A stretch of DNA of 64,000 nucleotides. Source: Phocaeicola abscessus CCUG 55929 (GTDB lineage: Bacteria; Bacteroidota; Bacteroidia; Bacteroidales; Bacteroidaceae). The notes below the pieces were generated by a model. That model did not search any database. It was not told the origin of the DNA and worked only from the letters and a program-made list of their open reading frames with translations. The stretch is from NCBI RefSeq assembly GCF_000312445.1, contig NZ_HE997184.1, forward strand, positions 71,346-135,345, given 5' to 3'. This document shows positions 21,406 through 31,795 of the stretch, in pieces (positions within the stretch are counted from its first letter, which is position 1; every line of letters begins with the position of its first letter). A program made the position numbers and the translations under genes.

Positions 21406-21478
21406 GAGTTATCGCCTCCTTCATCGACATTTCGACCGATTTTTCGAAGAGTGATGTCCAAATTCCTCAGATTTATAT

Positions 21479-21486
21479 TATCTTTG
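21479..21486 (+). promoter_or_regulatory. -7 box of rsmA, facing the flippase promoter
   Basis: TATCTTTG, exact consensus, 69 nt upstream of the rsmA ATG. With 21502-21509 it forms a perfect 9-bp inverted repeat. Confidence 0.65.
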
Positions 21487-21501
21487 CACGAAATCTTCTT
21501 G

Positions 21502-21509
21502 CAAAGATA
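21502..21509 (-). promoter_or_regulatory. -7 box of the flippase-pepD operon
   Basis: Minus-strand TATCTTTG, exact consensus, 96 nt upstream of the flippase ATG. Its predicted start point falls at almost the same place as that of rsmA. Confidence 0.6.
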
Positions 21510-21555
21510 GTTTCTTAAAAGAAATATTGATTATTTAATTGGAAATTTTAACCGA

Positions 21556-22386
21556 ATGGCGTGGGTTCGACCGAAAAGATCGTTAGGGCAGCATTTTTTA
21601 ACGGATCTAAACATTGCTCAACAAATAGCGGATACCGTCGATGTGTGTCCTGATATCCCCGTTCTGGAAGTGGGGCCGGGCATGGGTACGCTCACCCGAT
21701 TCCTGCTAAAGAAAGAACGGAAGGTAAAAGTAGTAGAACTGGACGCCGAATCCATCGTTTATTTACAGACGAACTTCCCGCAATTGAGAGGGCAGCTTAT
21801 CGAAAGCGATTTCCTCAGGCTCGACTTACGCAAGGTTTTCGAAAACGAACCATTCGTCTTGACGGGGAATTATCCTTACAACATCTCCAGCCAAATATTT
21901 TTCAAGATGCTGGCATACAAAGATCTGATTCCCTGCTGTACGGGGATGATCCAAAAGGAAGTAGCCGAGCGGATGGCCGCCGGTCCCGGAAGTAAGACGT
22001 ACGGCATATTAAGCGTGTTGATCCAGGCATGGTATCGAGTCGATTATCTCTTTACCGTCCATGAATACGTCTTCAATCCTCCGCCGAAGGTAAAAAGCGC
22101 CGTGGTTCGACTGACCAGAAACTCGACCATGGATTTAGGGTGCGACGAACAACTATTCAAACGGATCGTCAAGGCAACTTTCAACCAGCGTCGCAAGCAA
22201 ATGCGTAACAGCATTCAAACGATCTTGCCCAGGAACCACCCGCTGAGTAACGATCCGATATTCAACCGACGTCCCGAACAACTCTCCGTACAGGAATTCG
22301 TCGAGTTGACCAACCGGATAAAACCGGTTTTGAACGAAACCCGCGAAGAGGAGCATCCAGAAACCATTAATCCCTCCAGCCTATGA
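21556..22386 (+). CDS. rsmA: 16S rRNA adenine dimethyltransferase
   Basis: Also called ksgA. Dimethylates two adjacent adenines in the loop of 16S helix 45 during late small-subunit assembly. The 276-aa protein has SLGQHFLTD (9-17), the SAM-binding EVGPGMGTLT (38-47) and the catalytic motif NYPYNIS (104-110). The mgtE start codon overlaps its stop (ATGA), so the two are translationally coupled, an arrangement of no obvious functional meaning. Confidence 0.96.
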   Translation: MAWVRPKRSLGQHFLTDLNIAQQIADTVDVCPDIPVLEVGPGMGTLTRFLLKKERKVKVVELDAESIVYLQTNFPQLRGQLIESDFLRLDLRKVFENEPFVLTGNYPYNISSQIFFKMLAYKDLIPCCTGMIQKEVAERMAAGPGSKTYGILSVLIQAWYRVDYLFTVHEYVFNPPPKVKSAVVRLTRNSTMDLGCDEQLFKRIVKATFNQRRKQMRNSIQTILPRNHPLSNDPIFNRRPEQLSVQEFVELTNRIKPVLNETREEEHPETINPSSL

Positions 22387-23723
22387 AAGAAGAAGATTTA
22401 GAGCACATCAAAGCACTTATCGAGCAAAAAGACGCCGAACGACTCAAAGCGATATTGAACGAATGGCATCCTGCCGATATTGCGGAACTCTGCAACGAAC
22501 TCAACGCAGAGGATGCCCGTTATATCTACTTGTTGCTCGATAACGAAAAGGCGGCCGACGTCCTCATCGAGATGGACGAGGACGCCCGAAACGATTTTCT
22601 GAACATCTTGCCTTCGGAGGTCATCGCCAAACGTTTTGTCGACAACATGGATACGGACGACGCCGTGGAAATCATCCGCAATATGGACGACGAAAAGCAG
22701 CAGGAAGTCTTGCAGCAAATCGACGACGTCGACCAGGCGGGAGACATCGTGGACCTGTTGAAATACGACGAAGATACTGCCGGCGGATTGATGGGGACGG
22801 AAATGGTTGTCGTAAACGAAAACTGGAGTATGCCGGAATGCCTGCGAGAAATGCGGCAGCAAGCAGAAGACATGGATGAGATTTACTACGTCTATGTGGT
22901 CGACGATGACCAACGTTTGCAAGGCGTATTTCCATTGAAGAAGATGATTACCAGCCCATCCGTCTCGAAGGTGAAACACGTGATGAAAAAAGATCCGGTC
23001 TCGGTGATGGAAGATACGCCTATCGACGAAGTAGCCCAACTGATCGAGAAATACGACTTGGTAGCCATCCCGGTAGTCGACAGCATTGGCCGCCTCGTAG
23101 GACGGATCACCGTCGACGATGTCATGGATGAGATTCGCGAACGGGGAAATCGCGACTACCAATTGGCCTCCGGTTTGTCGCAGGATGTGGAAACCGACGA
23201 CAACGTCTTCCAACAAACGAAAGCGCGTCTGCCCTGGCTGATTATCGGCATGTTGGGAGGGATAGGCAACTCGATGATCTTAGGCAATTTCGACAGCACC
23301 TTCGCCGCCCATCCCGAGATGGCTCTGTATATCCCCTTGATCGGCGGTACCGGCGGTAACGTGGGCACGCAATCTTCCGCCATCGTCGTACAAGGTTTGG
23401 CCAACCACTCGCTTCATTCTGAGAACACGTTCAAACAGGTGGTGAAGGAATCGGTCGTCGCCTTGATCAACGCCACCATTATTTCCATGTTGGTGTACGT
23501 CTACAACTTCATCCGGTACGGAGCGCAGGAAACGGTTTCCTACTCCGTATCCCTCAGTTTATTCACAGTGGTTATGTTTGCCAGTATCTTCGGGACCTTA
23601 GTTCCGATGACTTTGGAGAAATTAAAAATAGATCCGGCAATAGCCACCGGCCCGTTTATCCAAATTACCAACGATATTATCGGAATGCTTTTATATATGG
23701 GTATTACCGTCGCTTTAGCCTAA
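22383..23723 (+). CDS. mgtE: Magnesium transporter, MgtE family
   Basis: Inner-membrane Mg2+ channel of 446 aa gated by its own cytoplasmic part. Layout: MgtE N-terminal helical domain (to ~130), a CBS pair (~134-258, with DDDQRLQGVFPLKK and DSIGRLVGRITVDD), then about five membrane helices including the conserved PLIGGTGGNVGTQSS (~319-333). The CBS domains act as the Mg2+ sensor in characterised members, so regulation is probably mainly post-translational. Starts inside the rsmA stop. Confidence 0.95.
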   Translation: MKEEDLEHIKALIEQKDAERLKAILNEWHPADIAELCNELNAEDARYIYLLLDNEKAADVLIEMDEDARNDFLNILPSEVIAKRFVDNMDTDDAVEIIRNMDDEKQQEVLQQIDDVDQAGDIVDLLKYDEDTAGGLMGTEMVVVNENWSMPECLREMRQQAEDMDEIYYVYVVDDDQRLQGVFPLKKMITSPSVSKVKHVMKKDPVSVMEDTPIDEVAQLIEKYDLVAIPVVDSIGRLVGRITVDDVMDEIRERGNRDYQLASGLSQDVETDDNVFQQTKARLPWLIIGMLGGIGNSMILGNFDSTFAAHPEMALYIPLIGGTGGNVGTQSSAIVVQGLANHSLHSENTFKQVVKESVVALINATIISMLVYVYNFIRYGAQETVSYSVSLSLFTVVMFASIFGTLVPMTLEKLKIDPAIATGPFIQITNDIIGMLLYMGITVALA

Positions 23724-23837
23724 CCGCCGATCGACACGAAAACAAAAAATACTTCATTTTATTATGAAAAGATAATTTATTTCTTTTAATTTGTGTTTTG
23801 AATCTCAATAAGTCGGATAAAAATTAAAACCTATACA

Positions 23838-25769
23838 ATGGAATCGAACGAAACAACTCACCCTTTAGCCGAAGTTCCAGCTGATAAAACGCCTGAAACC
23901 GAGACAAATACATCTTCTGCCAATGCTCAACCCGTGAAGGGCAACGCCGAGGAAGAAGCAGCTGCCGTTACGCTGCCGACGGAAGAGAATATTCAACTTG
24001 AGGAAACGACAACTTCTTCGGAAGACGAACTTGTCAACGAAAAAGAAAAAGAGGCTCTTCTCAAGTACGAACCCAAACAGACAAAAGAAGAAGTCATCGA
24101 GCGCCTGAAAGAAATCGACGCCAACGGAGGAAAAGCAGAAAGACAAGAAATCGATTACTTAAAGCAAACATTTTACAAGCTACAAAAGGCAGAAACCGAC
24201 GCCGCCCGTAAAAGCTTTGAAGAACAAGGCGGTACCCCCGAAGCCTTCGCCATGCCGGAAGATGACTCCGAAAACCGATTCAAAACCTTACTGGGTGATA
24301 TCAAAGAAAAACGAAACGCCCTTGCAGCGAAAGAAGAAAAAGAATTAGAAGAAAATCTACTGAAGAAACTTCATATCATCGAACGCTTGAAAACGATCTC
24401 CGAAAGTCAGGAAGATTCCAGCAAATCGTACAACGAATTCAAGAAACTGCAACAGGAATGGAACAGCATCAGACGAATCCCAGCCAATAAGGTGAACGAG
24501 CTGTGGCGCAACTACCAGCTCTACGCAGAGAAATTCTACGATCTGATCAAGCTGAACAACGAATTTCGCGAATACGACTTTAAAAAGAACCTTGAAATAA
24601 AAACCCACCTTTGCCAAGCTGCCGAACGACTGGCGGACGAACCGGATGTGGTATCCGCTTTCCATCAGCTGCAGAAGCTCCATCAAGAATTCCGCGAAAC
24701 AGGCCCCATCGCGAAAGATTTGCGCGAAGCGATCTGGACGCGATTCAAAGCGGCATCGACCGCAGTAAATCGCCGCCATCAACAACATTTTGAAGAACTC
24801 AAGGAAAAAGAGCAAACAAACTTGGACGCCAAGATCGTGATCTGCGAAATCGCCGAAGGCATGGAATACGACAAATTCAAAAATTTCCGCGATTGGAGCG
24901 ATAAGACGCAAGAAATATTGGCCCTGCAAGCCAAGTGGAAAACCATCGGCTACGCTCCGCGCAAAATAAACGTAAAAATCTTCGAACGCTTCCGCGCAGC
25001 CTGCGACGAATTCTTTAAACGGAAAGCCGAATTCTTCAGACAAATGAAGGAAGAGATGAACGCTAATTTAGAGAAAAAACGTGCATTGATCGAAAAAGCG
25101 GAAGCGTTGAAAGACAGTACCGAGTGGAAGAAAACCACCGAAGCCTTGACCGAACTGCAAAAAGAATGGAAGACGATAGGCCCGGTACCCAAAAAACATT
25201 CGGACGTCATCTGGAAAAGATTCATCGACACGTGCGATCGTTTCTTTGAAAAACGGAACAAAGCAACCTCTTCGCAATATACGGAAGAACAAAATAACCT
25301 AAAAGCCAAAAGAAACATTATCCAGCAATTAAACGAAATAGATGCCCGAGACGAGCTGAACGAAGGCGATGAAAACAACGTACGCGAGCTGATGAAAACA
25401 TGGAACGAAACGGGACATGTCCCGTTCCGCGAAAAAGACAGGATCTATAAACAATACCATACGGTCATCGACAGCCTGTCCAATAAAATGAACATTTCGG
25501 CGAAACATTTTCCAAGCAGTCTGTACGCCGGCAGCAAAGGCACAGGAGGCAAAGAACGCGACAAGTTGTTACGGCTGTACGAAAACATGAAGAACGAAAT
25601 CCAAACTTACGAGAATAATTTAGGGTTCTTCAACACCTCCTCCGAGAAAGGCAGCGGACTCTTGGACGAAATGAAAAGAAAAGTGGAAAAATTAAAAGCT
25701 GAAGCGGAAAAAATCCGTCAGAAGATCAGCAACCTGGATGAGGAAACCCCGAAAGAGGAACAGCTATAA
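23838..25769 (+). CDS. DUF349-repeat protein
   Basis: A 643-aa, highly charged protein of unknown function common in Bacteroidetes. Residues 1-85 are an acidic, Thr/Glu-rich disordered region. Then come five DUF349 repeats (about 165-240, 245-320, 325-405, 410-480 and 490-560), each ending in a variant of W.....PRK....W.RF...D.FF. The C-terminal ~80 residues are a predicted coiled coil. No signal peptide or membrane segment, so cytoplasmic. Upstream (near 23790) TTAATTTG is a one-mismatch -7 box. Nothing in the neighbourhood hints at a role. Confidence 0.85.
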   Translation: MESNETTHPLAEVPADKTPETETNTSSANAQPVKGNAEEEAAAVTLPTEENIQLEETTTSSEDELVNEKEKEALLKYEPKQTKEEVIERLKEIDANGGKAERQEIDYLKQTFYKLQKAETDAARKSFEEQGGTPEAFAMPEDDSENRFKTLLGDIKEKRNALAAKEEKELEENLLKKLHIIERLKTISESQEDSSKSYNEFKKLQQEWNSIRRIPANKVNELWRNYQLYAEKFYDLIKLNNEFREYDFKKNLEIKTHLCQAAERLADEPDVVSAFHQLQKLHQEFRETGPIAKDLREAIWTRFKAASTAVNRRHQQHFEELKEKEQTNLDAKIVICEIAEGMEYDKFKNFRDWSDKTQEILALQAKWKTIGYAPRKINVKIFERFRAACDEFFKRKAEFFRQMKEEMNANLEKKRALIEKAEALKDSTEWKKTTEALTELQKEWKTIGPVPKKHSDVIWKRFIDTCDRFFEKRNKATSSQYTEEQNNLKAKRNIIQQLNEIDARDELNEGDENNVRELMKTWNETGHVPFREKDRIYKQYHTVIDSLSNKMNISAKHFPSSLYAGSKGTGGKERDKLLRLYENMKNEIQTYENNLGFFNTSSEKGSGLLDEMKRKVEKLKAEAEKIRQKISNLDEETPKEEQL

Positions 25770-25805
25770 GAAAACAGCGGATTTCAGAAAAAAACAGCAT
25801 ATTTT

Positions 25806-25836
25806 TTTGCCGGTTTATGTAAAAACCGTATATTTG
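25806..25836 (+). promoter_or_regulatory. Promoter of tRNA-Gln
   Basis: TTTG (25806-25809), a 19-nt spacer, TATATTTG (25829-25836): exact consensus in both boxes, 38 nt before the mature tRNA. Confidence 0.82.
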
Positions 25837-25874
25837 CGGCGGCTTATCCGGAGGGCTTTCGGAAAGCCCGAGAT

Positions 25875-25945
25875 TGGAGTATGGTGTAATGGTAACACTA
25901 CAGATTCTGGTCCTGTCATTCCAGGTTCGAATCCTGGTACTCCAA
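25875..25945 (+). tRNA. tRNA-Gln (anticodon CUG)
   Basis: Folds as a complete cloverleaf of 71 nt: 7-bp acceptor TGGAGTA/TACTCCA, D stem GTGT/ACAC, anticodon loop TTCTGGT giving CTG, T arm CCAGG-TTCGAAT-CCTGG, discriminator A. The anticodon stem has one A-C mismatch next to the loop. CCA is not encoded. Confidence 0.95.
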
Positions 25946-25948
25946 CGA

Positions 25949-25977
25949 AAACTTCACTTTCGCAGTGAAGTTTTTTT
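25949..25977 (+). terminator. Rho-independent terminator of tRNA-Gln
   Basis: AACTTCACT pairs with AGTGAAGTT around a 5-nt loop and continues into a run of seven T. Confidence 0.9.
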
Positions 25978-25996
25978 CGTCCGCTACTTATCCTTT

Positions 25997-26338
25997 GAAG
26001 TTCCGAACCTCTCCAACGACGTTGGACAACCTGAAATTTGACGTTCCGGATCCCGTCGTTTAGGTCCAAGATAGATCCGTTGAGGTTAGGCAACCTCTCC
26101 GTTGAGGTTCGGAACCTCATCGGAGAGGTTGAGTAACCTAAAATTTGACGTTCGGGACGTAGGCGGATAGGTTGTACAACCTATCCGGCGAGGTTTCGGA
26201 CGTCAACGACGGGATAAAGAACCGCGCCGGCGAGGTTTCGGACGTCAACGACGGGATAAAGAACCGCGCCGGCGGGGTTCCGGACGTATCCAGATAGGTT
26301 AGGGAACGTATCCGGATAGGTAGGAGGACGTCATCGGA
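25997..26338. repeat. Modular intergenic repeat array 1 (about 16 units of 20-23 bp)
   Basis: Aligning on the recurrent AACC/ACGT starts gives about sixteen consecutive units, mostly 21 or 22 bp. Typical units are dyads, for example AACCTC-N6-GAGGTT followed by CGG, AACCTA-N6-GAGGTT, or AACCT...ACGTT. One 42-bp pair (units beginning ACGTCAACGACGG and AACCGCGCCGGCG) occurs twice in tandem. The array fills the gap between the tRNA-Gln terminator and the rsfS promoter. It is GC-rich compared with its flanks and has no consistent reading frame. It shares unit variants with the array at 55088-55468. Confidence 0.85.
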
Positions 26339-26378
26339 TTTCTAAAAAATAAAAAAAAAATCGTTTTCCGTCACGATC

Positions 26379-26410
26379 TTTCGTAAAAACGAGAAAACTG
26401 CGTATCTTTG
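26379..26410 (+). promoter_or_regulatory. Promoter of the rsfS-ftsH-cdsA operon
   Basis: TTTC (26379-26382, one mismatch from TTTG), a 20-nt spacer, TATCTTTG (26403-26410). It lies immediately after repeat array 1. Confidence 0.7.
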
Positions 26411-26444
26411 TCTCTCATTAATCAAAAACATTTATCCTTTTAGA

Positions 26445-26804
26445 ATGAGTGAAACGGAAAAATTAATCAAATCAATCACTGACGGGATTCAAGAGAAAAA
26501 AGGCAAAGGAATTATTATCGCAGATCTGAATGAAATCGACGGAAGTATTGGCGAATACTTCGTGATTTGTCAAGGAAACTCGCCTGCACAAGTCAATGCA
26601 TTGACAGAGTCTGTTTACGAGCAGGTTTTAAAACATACAGGCGATAAACCCACTTCGATCGACGGACTACGGAATGCCCAATGGGTAGGCATGGACTACA
26701 GCAATGTGCTGGTTCATATCTTCCTCCCTGAAATACGCGCTTTCTATGACTTGGAACACCTTTGGGCCGATGCGAAACTCACTCGTATCCCAGACCTGAA
26801 TTGA
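26445..26804 (+). CDS. rsfS: Ribosome silencing factor RsfS
   Basis: A 119-aa protein of the DUF143/Iojap family that binds L14 on the large subunit and blocks subunit joining when nutrients are short. Seen: the conserved SIGEYFVICQGNSPAQVNAL (~35-54) and WVGMDYSNVLVHIF (~85-98). First gene of an operon with ftsH (17-nt gap) and cdsA (11-nt overlap). Length is normal. Confidence 0.93.
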   Translation: MSETEKLIKSITDGIQEKKGKGIIIADLNEIDGSIGEYFVICQGNSPAQVNALTESVYEQVLKHTGDKPTSIDGLRNAQWVGMDYSNVLVHIFLPEIRAFYDLEHLWADAKLTRIPDLN

Positions 26805-26821
26805 CCTAAAACAGCATAAAG

Positions 26822-28808
<1,987 letters not shown>

Positions 28809-28819
<11 letters not shown>

Positions 28820-29648
28820 TTTAGTACGACGGACGACGACCGGCATTCTTTTCGTGGCCGCGACGGTCGGCTGCATCATGGGCGGAGCCGTTTCGTTCGG
28901 TGCGCTGTTCTTCCTTATCACCTTGCTGTCGGTCTACGAATTCTGCCGACTGGTCAATCGATATGAGAAAGAGATCCGAACCAATACCGGCTTGTGTGTC
29001 ATGGGAGGAGGGGTCTTGTTTCTCAGTTTCTTCTTGCATGAAATGACTCCGTACGTAAACGGCCTCTTGATCCCCTACCTGATTATTCTGATAGGAATCA
29101 CCGTCTCCGAACTTTACGGGAAGAGAGCCAATCCCGTCGGCAATTGGGCGTACAGCGTTCTAAGTCAGATCTATGTAGCCCTCCCCTTTTCCCTACTCAA
29201 CGTCTTGGCTTTCCGCACGGACGACGCTGGCGGTATGTCGACGTACTATCCCGTACTTCCTTTAGCGCTGTTCTTATTCATTTGGGCGAACGACACCGGC
29301 GCCTACACCATCGGCGTGACTTTCGGGAAACACCGACTGTTTGAACGAATCTCGCCCAAAAAGTCGTGGGAAGGCTCCCTCGGAGGAGCGATTTTTTGCC
29401 TCGTCGCCGCAGCCGTCATAGCTCATTTCTATCCGGCGCTGAGCATGGGCAAATGGATAGGATTTGCATTGACCGTCATCGTATTCGGAACATGGGGCGA
29501 CCTCTGTGAATCACTGATGAAACGGCATTGGGGAATAAAAGACTCCGGCGCCATCCTTCCCGGACACGGAGGAATGCTCGATCGATTCGACAGTATGCTG
29601 CTTGCCGTGCCCGCCGTTTTACTCTATTTATGGGCAATTGCTTTTTAA
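28809..29648 (+). CDS. cdsA: Phosphatidate cytidylyltransferase
   Basis: Integral membrane enzyme making CDP-diacylglycerol, the precursor of all phospholipids. The 279-aa protein has about eight hydrophobic segments and the C-terminal CDP-DAG synthase signature: SLMKRHWGIKDSG followed by LPGHGGMLDRFDS. It starts 11 nt inside ftsH. Its last 21 nt overlap the end of lpxB on the opposite strand, so the two transcripts collide there and no separate terminator is visible. Confidence 0.95.
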
Positions 29649-30776
29649 ACAGGCTATCATCTGCCGGGCAGCCCTTCGCGAAGCTCCCGGTTCACCGATA
29701 AGACAGATAATCCGATCGTATTCCTCCAACATCGTGCGCCGATATGTCGTGTCATAGAGTATGGACTTCAATTCCGAACGGATATTCGCTACGCGCATCT
29801 TATCGGCAACTAACTCCGCCACCACTTCTTTGCCAGCAATCAGATTTACCAATGAAATATAGGGGACTTTCAGGATATGCCGCCTCAGCCAAGCGATCAC
29901 CTTTCCGACAGGCGTGTAATAACAAACCGCTTGCGGGACGCGAAACAGGCAGGTTTCCAATGTAGCCGTACCGGAAGTGACCAAAGCCGCCGCCGCCTGT
30001 TGAAGCAATCCGTAAGTCTGACAATGGACAAGCCGTAAAGAGGCAGCCCCCTCGGTGCAGTCCCGATAAAAACTTTCGTCGATACCGGGCGCCCCGGCCA
30101 CGATCAGCTGGTAATCCTCCTCGAACGAAGAGGCCGCTTCGAGCATCAGGGGAAGATTGTCTCTTATTTCCTGTCTTCGGCTGCCCGGCAGCAAAGCGAT
30201 GATCGGTTTATCCGAGAATCCGTTATGCATTATAAACGAATCGAAGGATTCGGCCCGGCATCGTTTGAATTCGTCGACCGCATCCACGCAAGGGTTCCCT
30301 ACATAATGAATAGGGTACTGATGTTTATCATAGAAATCGACCTCAAAAGGCAAAATAGAGAAAAGTTCGTCCACGTCGCGCTTTATATACTTTATGCGAT
30401 ATTCTTTCCACGCCCATATCTTGGGAGAGATATAATAATAGACGGGAACGGACGAATGTTTCTTTAGATAAGCAGCGATTCTCAAGTTAAATCCGGGATA
30501 ATCTACCAAGATCACGACATTCGGTCGCCAAGCGAGGATATCTCGCTCGCACAGATCCATATAGCGAAAAATGGTCGGCAGATGTGTCAGTACGGGGATA
30601 AAACCCATATAAGCCAATTCGTTATAATGCTTCACCTTCGTGCCTCCGACAGCCGACATCAAATCTCCTCCGAAGAAACGGAATTCAGCTTCCGTATCTT
30701 CCTCCTTCAATGCCCGCATCAAATTCGAGGCATGTAAATCGCCCGACGCTTCTCCTACTACCAAATAGTACTTCAT
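29628..30776 (-). CDS. lpxB: Lipid-A-disaccharide synthase
   Basis: GT19 glycosyltransferase joining lipid X and UDP-2,3-diacylglucosamine at the inner membrane. The 382-aa start at MKYYLVVGEASGDLHASNLM is chosen because VGEASGD is the conserved N-terminus; the frame is open 60 codons upstream only because surE lies there. Also seen: DYPGFNLRIA, YYISPKIWAWKEYR, LLPGSRRQEI and VTSGTATLE. The ATG overlaps the surE stop as TAATG, so the genes are coupled. LpxB acts directly on the product of LpxH, encoded at 12451-13218. Confidence 0.95.
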   Translation of the reverse strand: MKYYLVVGEASGDLHASNLMRALKEEDTEAEFRFFGGDLMSAVGGTKVKHYNELAYMGFIPVLTHLPTIFRYMDLCERDILAWRPNVVILVDYPGFNLRIAAYLKKHSSVPVYYYISPKIWAWKEYRIKYIKRDVDELFSILPFEVDFYDKHQYPIHYVGNPCVDAVDEFKRCRAESFDSFIMHNGFSDKPIIALLPGSRRQEIRDNLPLMLEAASSFEEDYQLIVAGAPGIDESFYRDCTEGAASLRLVHCQTYGLLQQAAAALVTSGTATLETCLFRVPQAVCYYTPVGKVIAWLRRHILKVPYISLVNLIAGKEVVAELVADKMRVANIRSELKSILYDTTYRRTMLEEYDRIICLIGEPGASRRAARQMIACLKSNCP

Positions 30777-31543
30777 TAAAGATGCCAGTCTTTTAACTCT
30801 TCCATAAAGTGATAAGCCGTCACATCGATAGAAGTAGGCGTAACGGCGACATAACCGTGATCCATCGCCCAATGATCCGTATTTTCCGCATCCGGTTCGA
30901 AGTTTATATATTCGCCCGTCACCCAGAAATAATGATCGCGATAAGGATGAACGCACGGCACGAACTCTTTAATCCAATCGCCGTCGGTCTGGCGACAGAT
31001 TTTGACGCCCTTATAATAAGGAATATCCGGGAAATTTATATTTAAACAGATTCCCCTCGGCAAACCGTGTTGCAAGACCTTCTCCGTGATAGTTCTCACA
31101 TACGGAAGCGTAGGGGTAAAATCGGCATCGAGGTGATGATTGCACAAGGAGTAAGCCACTGAGGGAATACCTTTCAAACACCCTTCCTTCACAACTCCCA
31201 TCGTTCCCGAATAATGCACATTGACAGCCGAGTTATCACCGTGATTGATCCCGCCGATAACCAGATCCGGTACTCTCGGAGCTAAGACATACAGTCCTAA
31301 CTTCGTACAATCAGTCGGCGTACCATTGCATTTGCAGACAGTCAAGTCCTCTTCCTGGCGAATCGTCTCGTAATGAATGGCGTTCTCGGTAGTAAAACAC
31401 ATCGAATAACCGGAACGGGGACTTTCCGGCGCCATCACCAGCATCTCGCCTATCCCCTTCAATGTACGAATCAATTCATTCAGCCCTTTGGCAGCAATCC
31501 CATCATCATTCGAAATCAGCAATAAGGGTTTCTCTCTATTCAT
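30776..31543 (-). CDS. surE: 5'/3'-nucleotidase SurE
   Basis: Metal-dependent nucleoside monophosphate phosphatase, 255 aa. Seen: ISNDDGIAAKG (Asp13-Asp14, metal ligands), APESPRSGYS (~38-47) and GGINHGDNSAVNVHYSGT (~93-110). The start at 31543 is used because the family begins immediately before LLISNDDG; the 36 extra upstream codons pass through the promoter. Linked to lpxB by a TAATG junction. Promoter 20-27 nt upstream. Confidence 0.95.
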   Translation of the reverse strand: MNREKPLLLISNDDGIAAKGLNELIRTLKGIGEMLVMAPESPRSGYSMCFTTENAIHYETIRQEEDLTVCKCNGTPTDCTKLGLYVLAPRVPDLVIGGINHGDNSAVNVHYSGTMGVVKEGCLKGIPSVAYSLCNHHLDADFTPTLPYVRTITEKVLQHGLPRGICLNINFPDIPYYKGVKICRQTDGDWIKEFVPCVHPYRDHYFWVTGEYINFEPDAENTDHWAMDHGYVAVTPTSIDVTAYHFMEELKDWHL

Positions 31544-31562
31544 ATCCCACTTTATTTGCGGA

Positions 31563-31570
31563 CAAAGATA
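31563..31570 (-). promoter_or_regulatory. -7 box of surE-lpxB
   Basis: Minus-strand TATCTTTG, exact consensus, 19 nt upstream of the surE ATG. It places the start point downstream of the longer ORF start at 31651, supporting the shorter surE. Confidence 0.65.
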
Positions 31571-31666
31571 CGACAACATTCCGCATAAACGTAGGGAATA
31601 AAAGAAAATTAACTTAATGTTATTCAACGGGCGAGGAAAAAGTCCGTCCAATTCAATGGAATTATA

Positions 31667-31674
31667 TATCTTTG
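31667..31674 (+). promoter_or_regulatory. -7 box of the parA operon
   Basis: TATCTTTG, exact consensus, 121 nt before the parA ATG; no clear -33 TTTG. The leader contains the two direct repeats and the hairpin listed separately. Confidence 0.6.
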
Positions 31675-31683
31675 CAGCCTAAC

Positions 31684-31715
31684 GAGTTATTAACAAAACG
31701 GAAGAGTTATCAACA
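31684..31715 (+). repeat. Two DnaA-box-like direct repeats upstream of parA
   Basis: GAGTTATTAACA (31684-31695) and GAGTTATCAACA (31704-31715) differ at one base and are spaced 20 bp apart, about two helical turns. The cores TTATTAACA and TTATCAACA resemble the DnaA box TTATCCACA (two and one mismatches). AT-rich DNA follows. Confidence 0.4.
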
Positions 31716-31718
31716 GTT

Positions 31719-31741
31719 CGGGTAATGTCTTGCCCGTTTTT
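31719..31741 (+). terminator. Terminator-like hairpin in the parA leader
   Basis: CGGGTAA pairs with TTGCCCG (one T-G pair) around a TGTC loop and is followed by TTTTT. It lies between the parA -7 box and the ATG, so it could be an attenuator; the trigger is unknown. Confidence 0.45.
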
Positions 31742-31795
31742 AAGGTAGATTTAATGATTATTCATTATTTCGCGATGTATTAAAAACAGATCAGT

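Noticed and set aside
25815-26120. 101-aa minus-strand ORF across the tRNA-Gln and repeat array 1
   Set aside because: It runs through the tRNA gene and the repeat units, whose 21-22 bp period is not a multiple of three; openness is accidental.
25997-26338. CRISPR array
   Set aside because: Units vary throughout, there is no constant repeat alternating with unique spacers of even length, and no cas gene is in the window.
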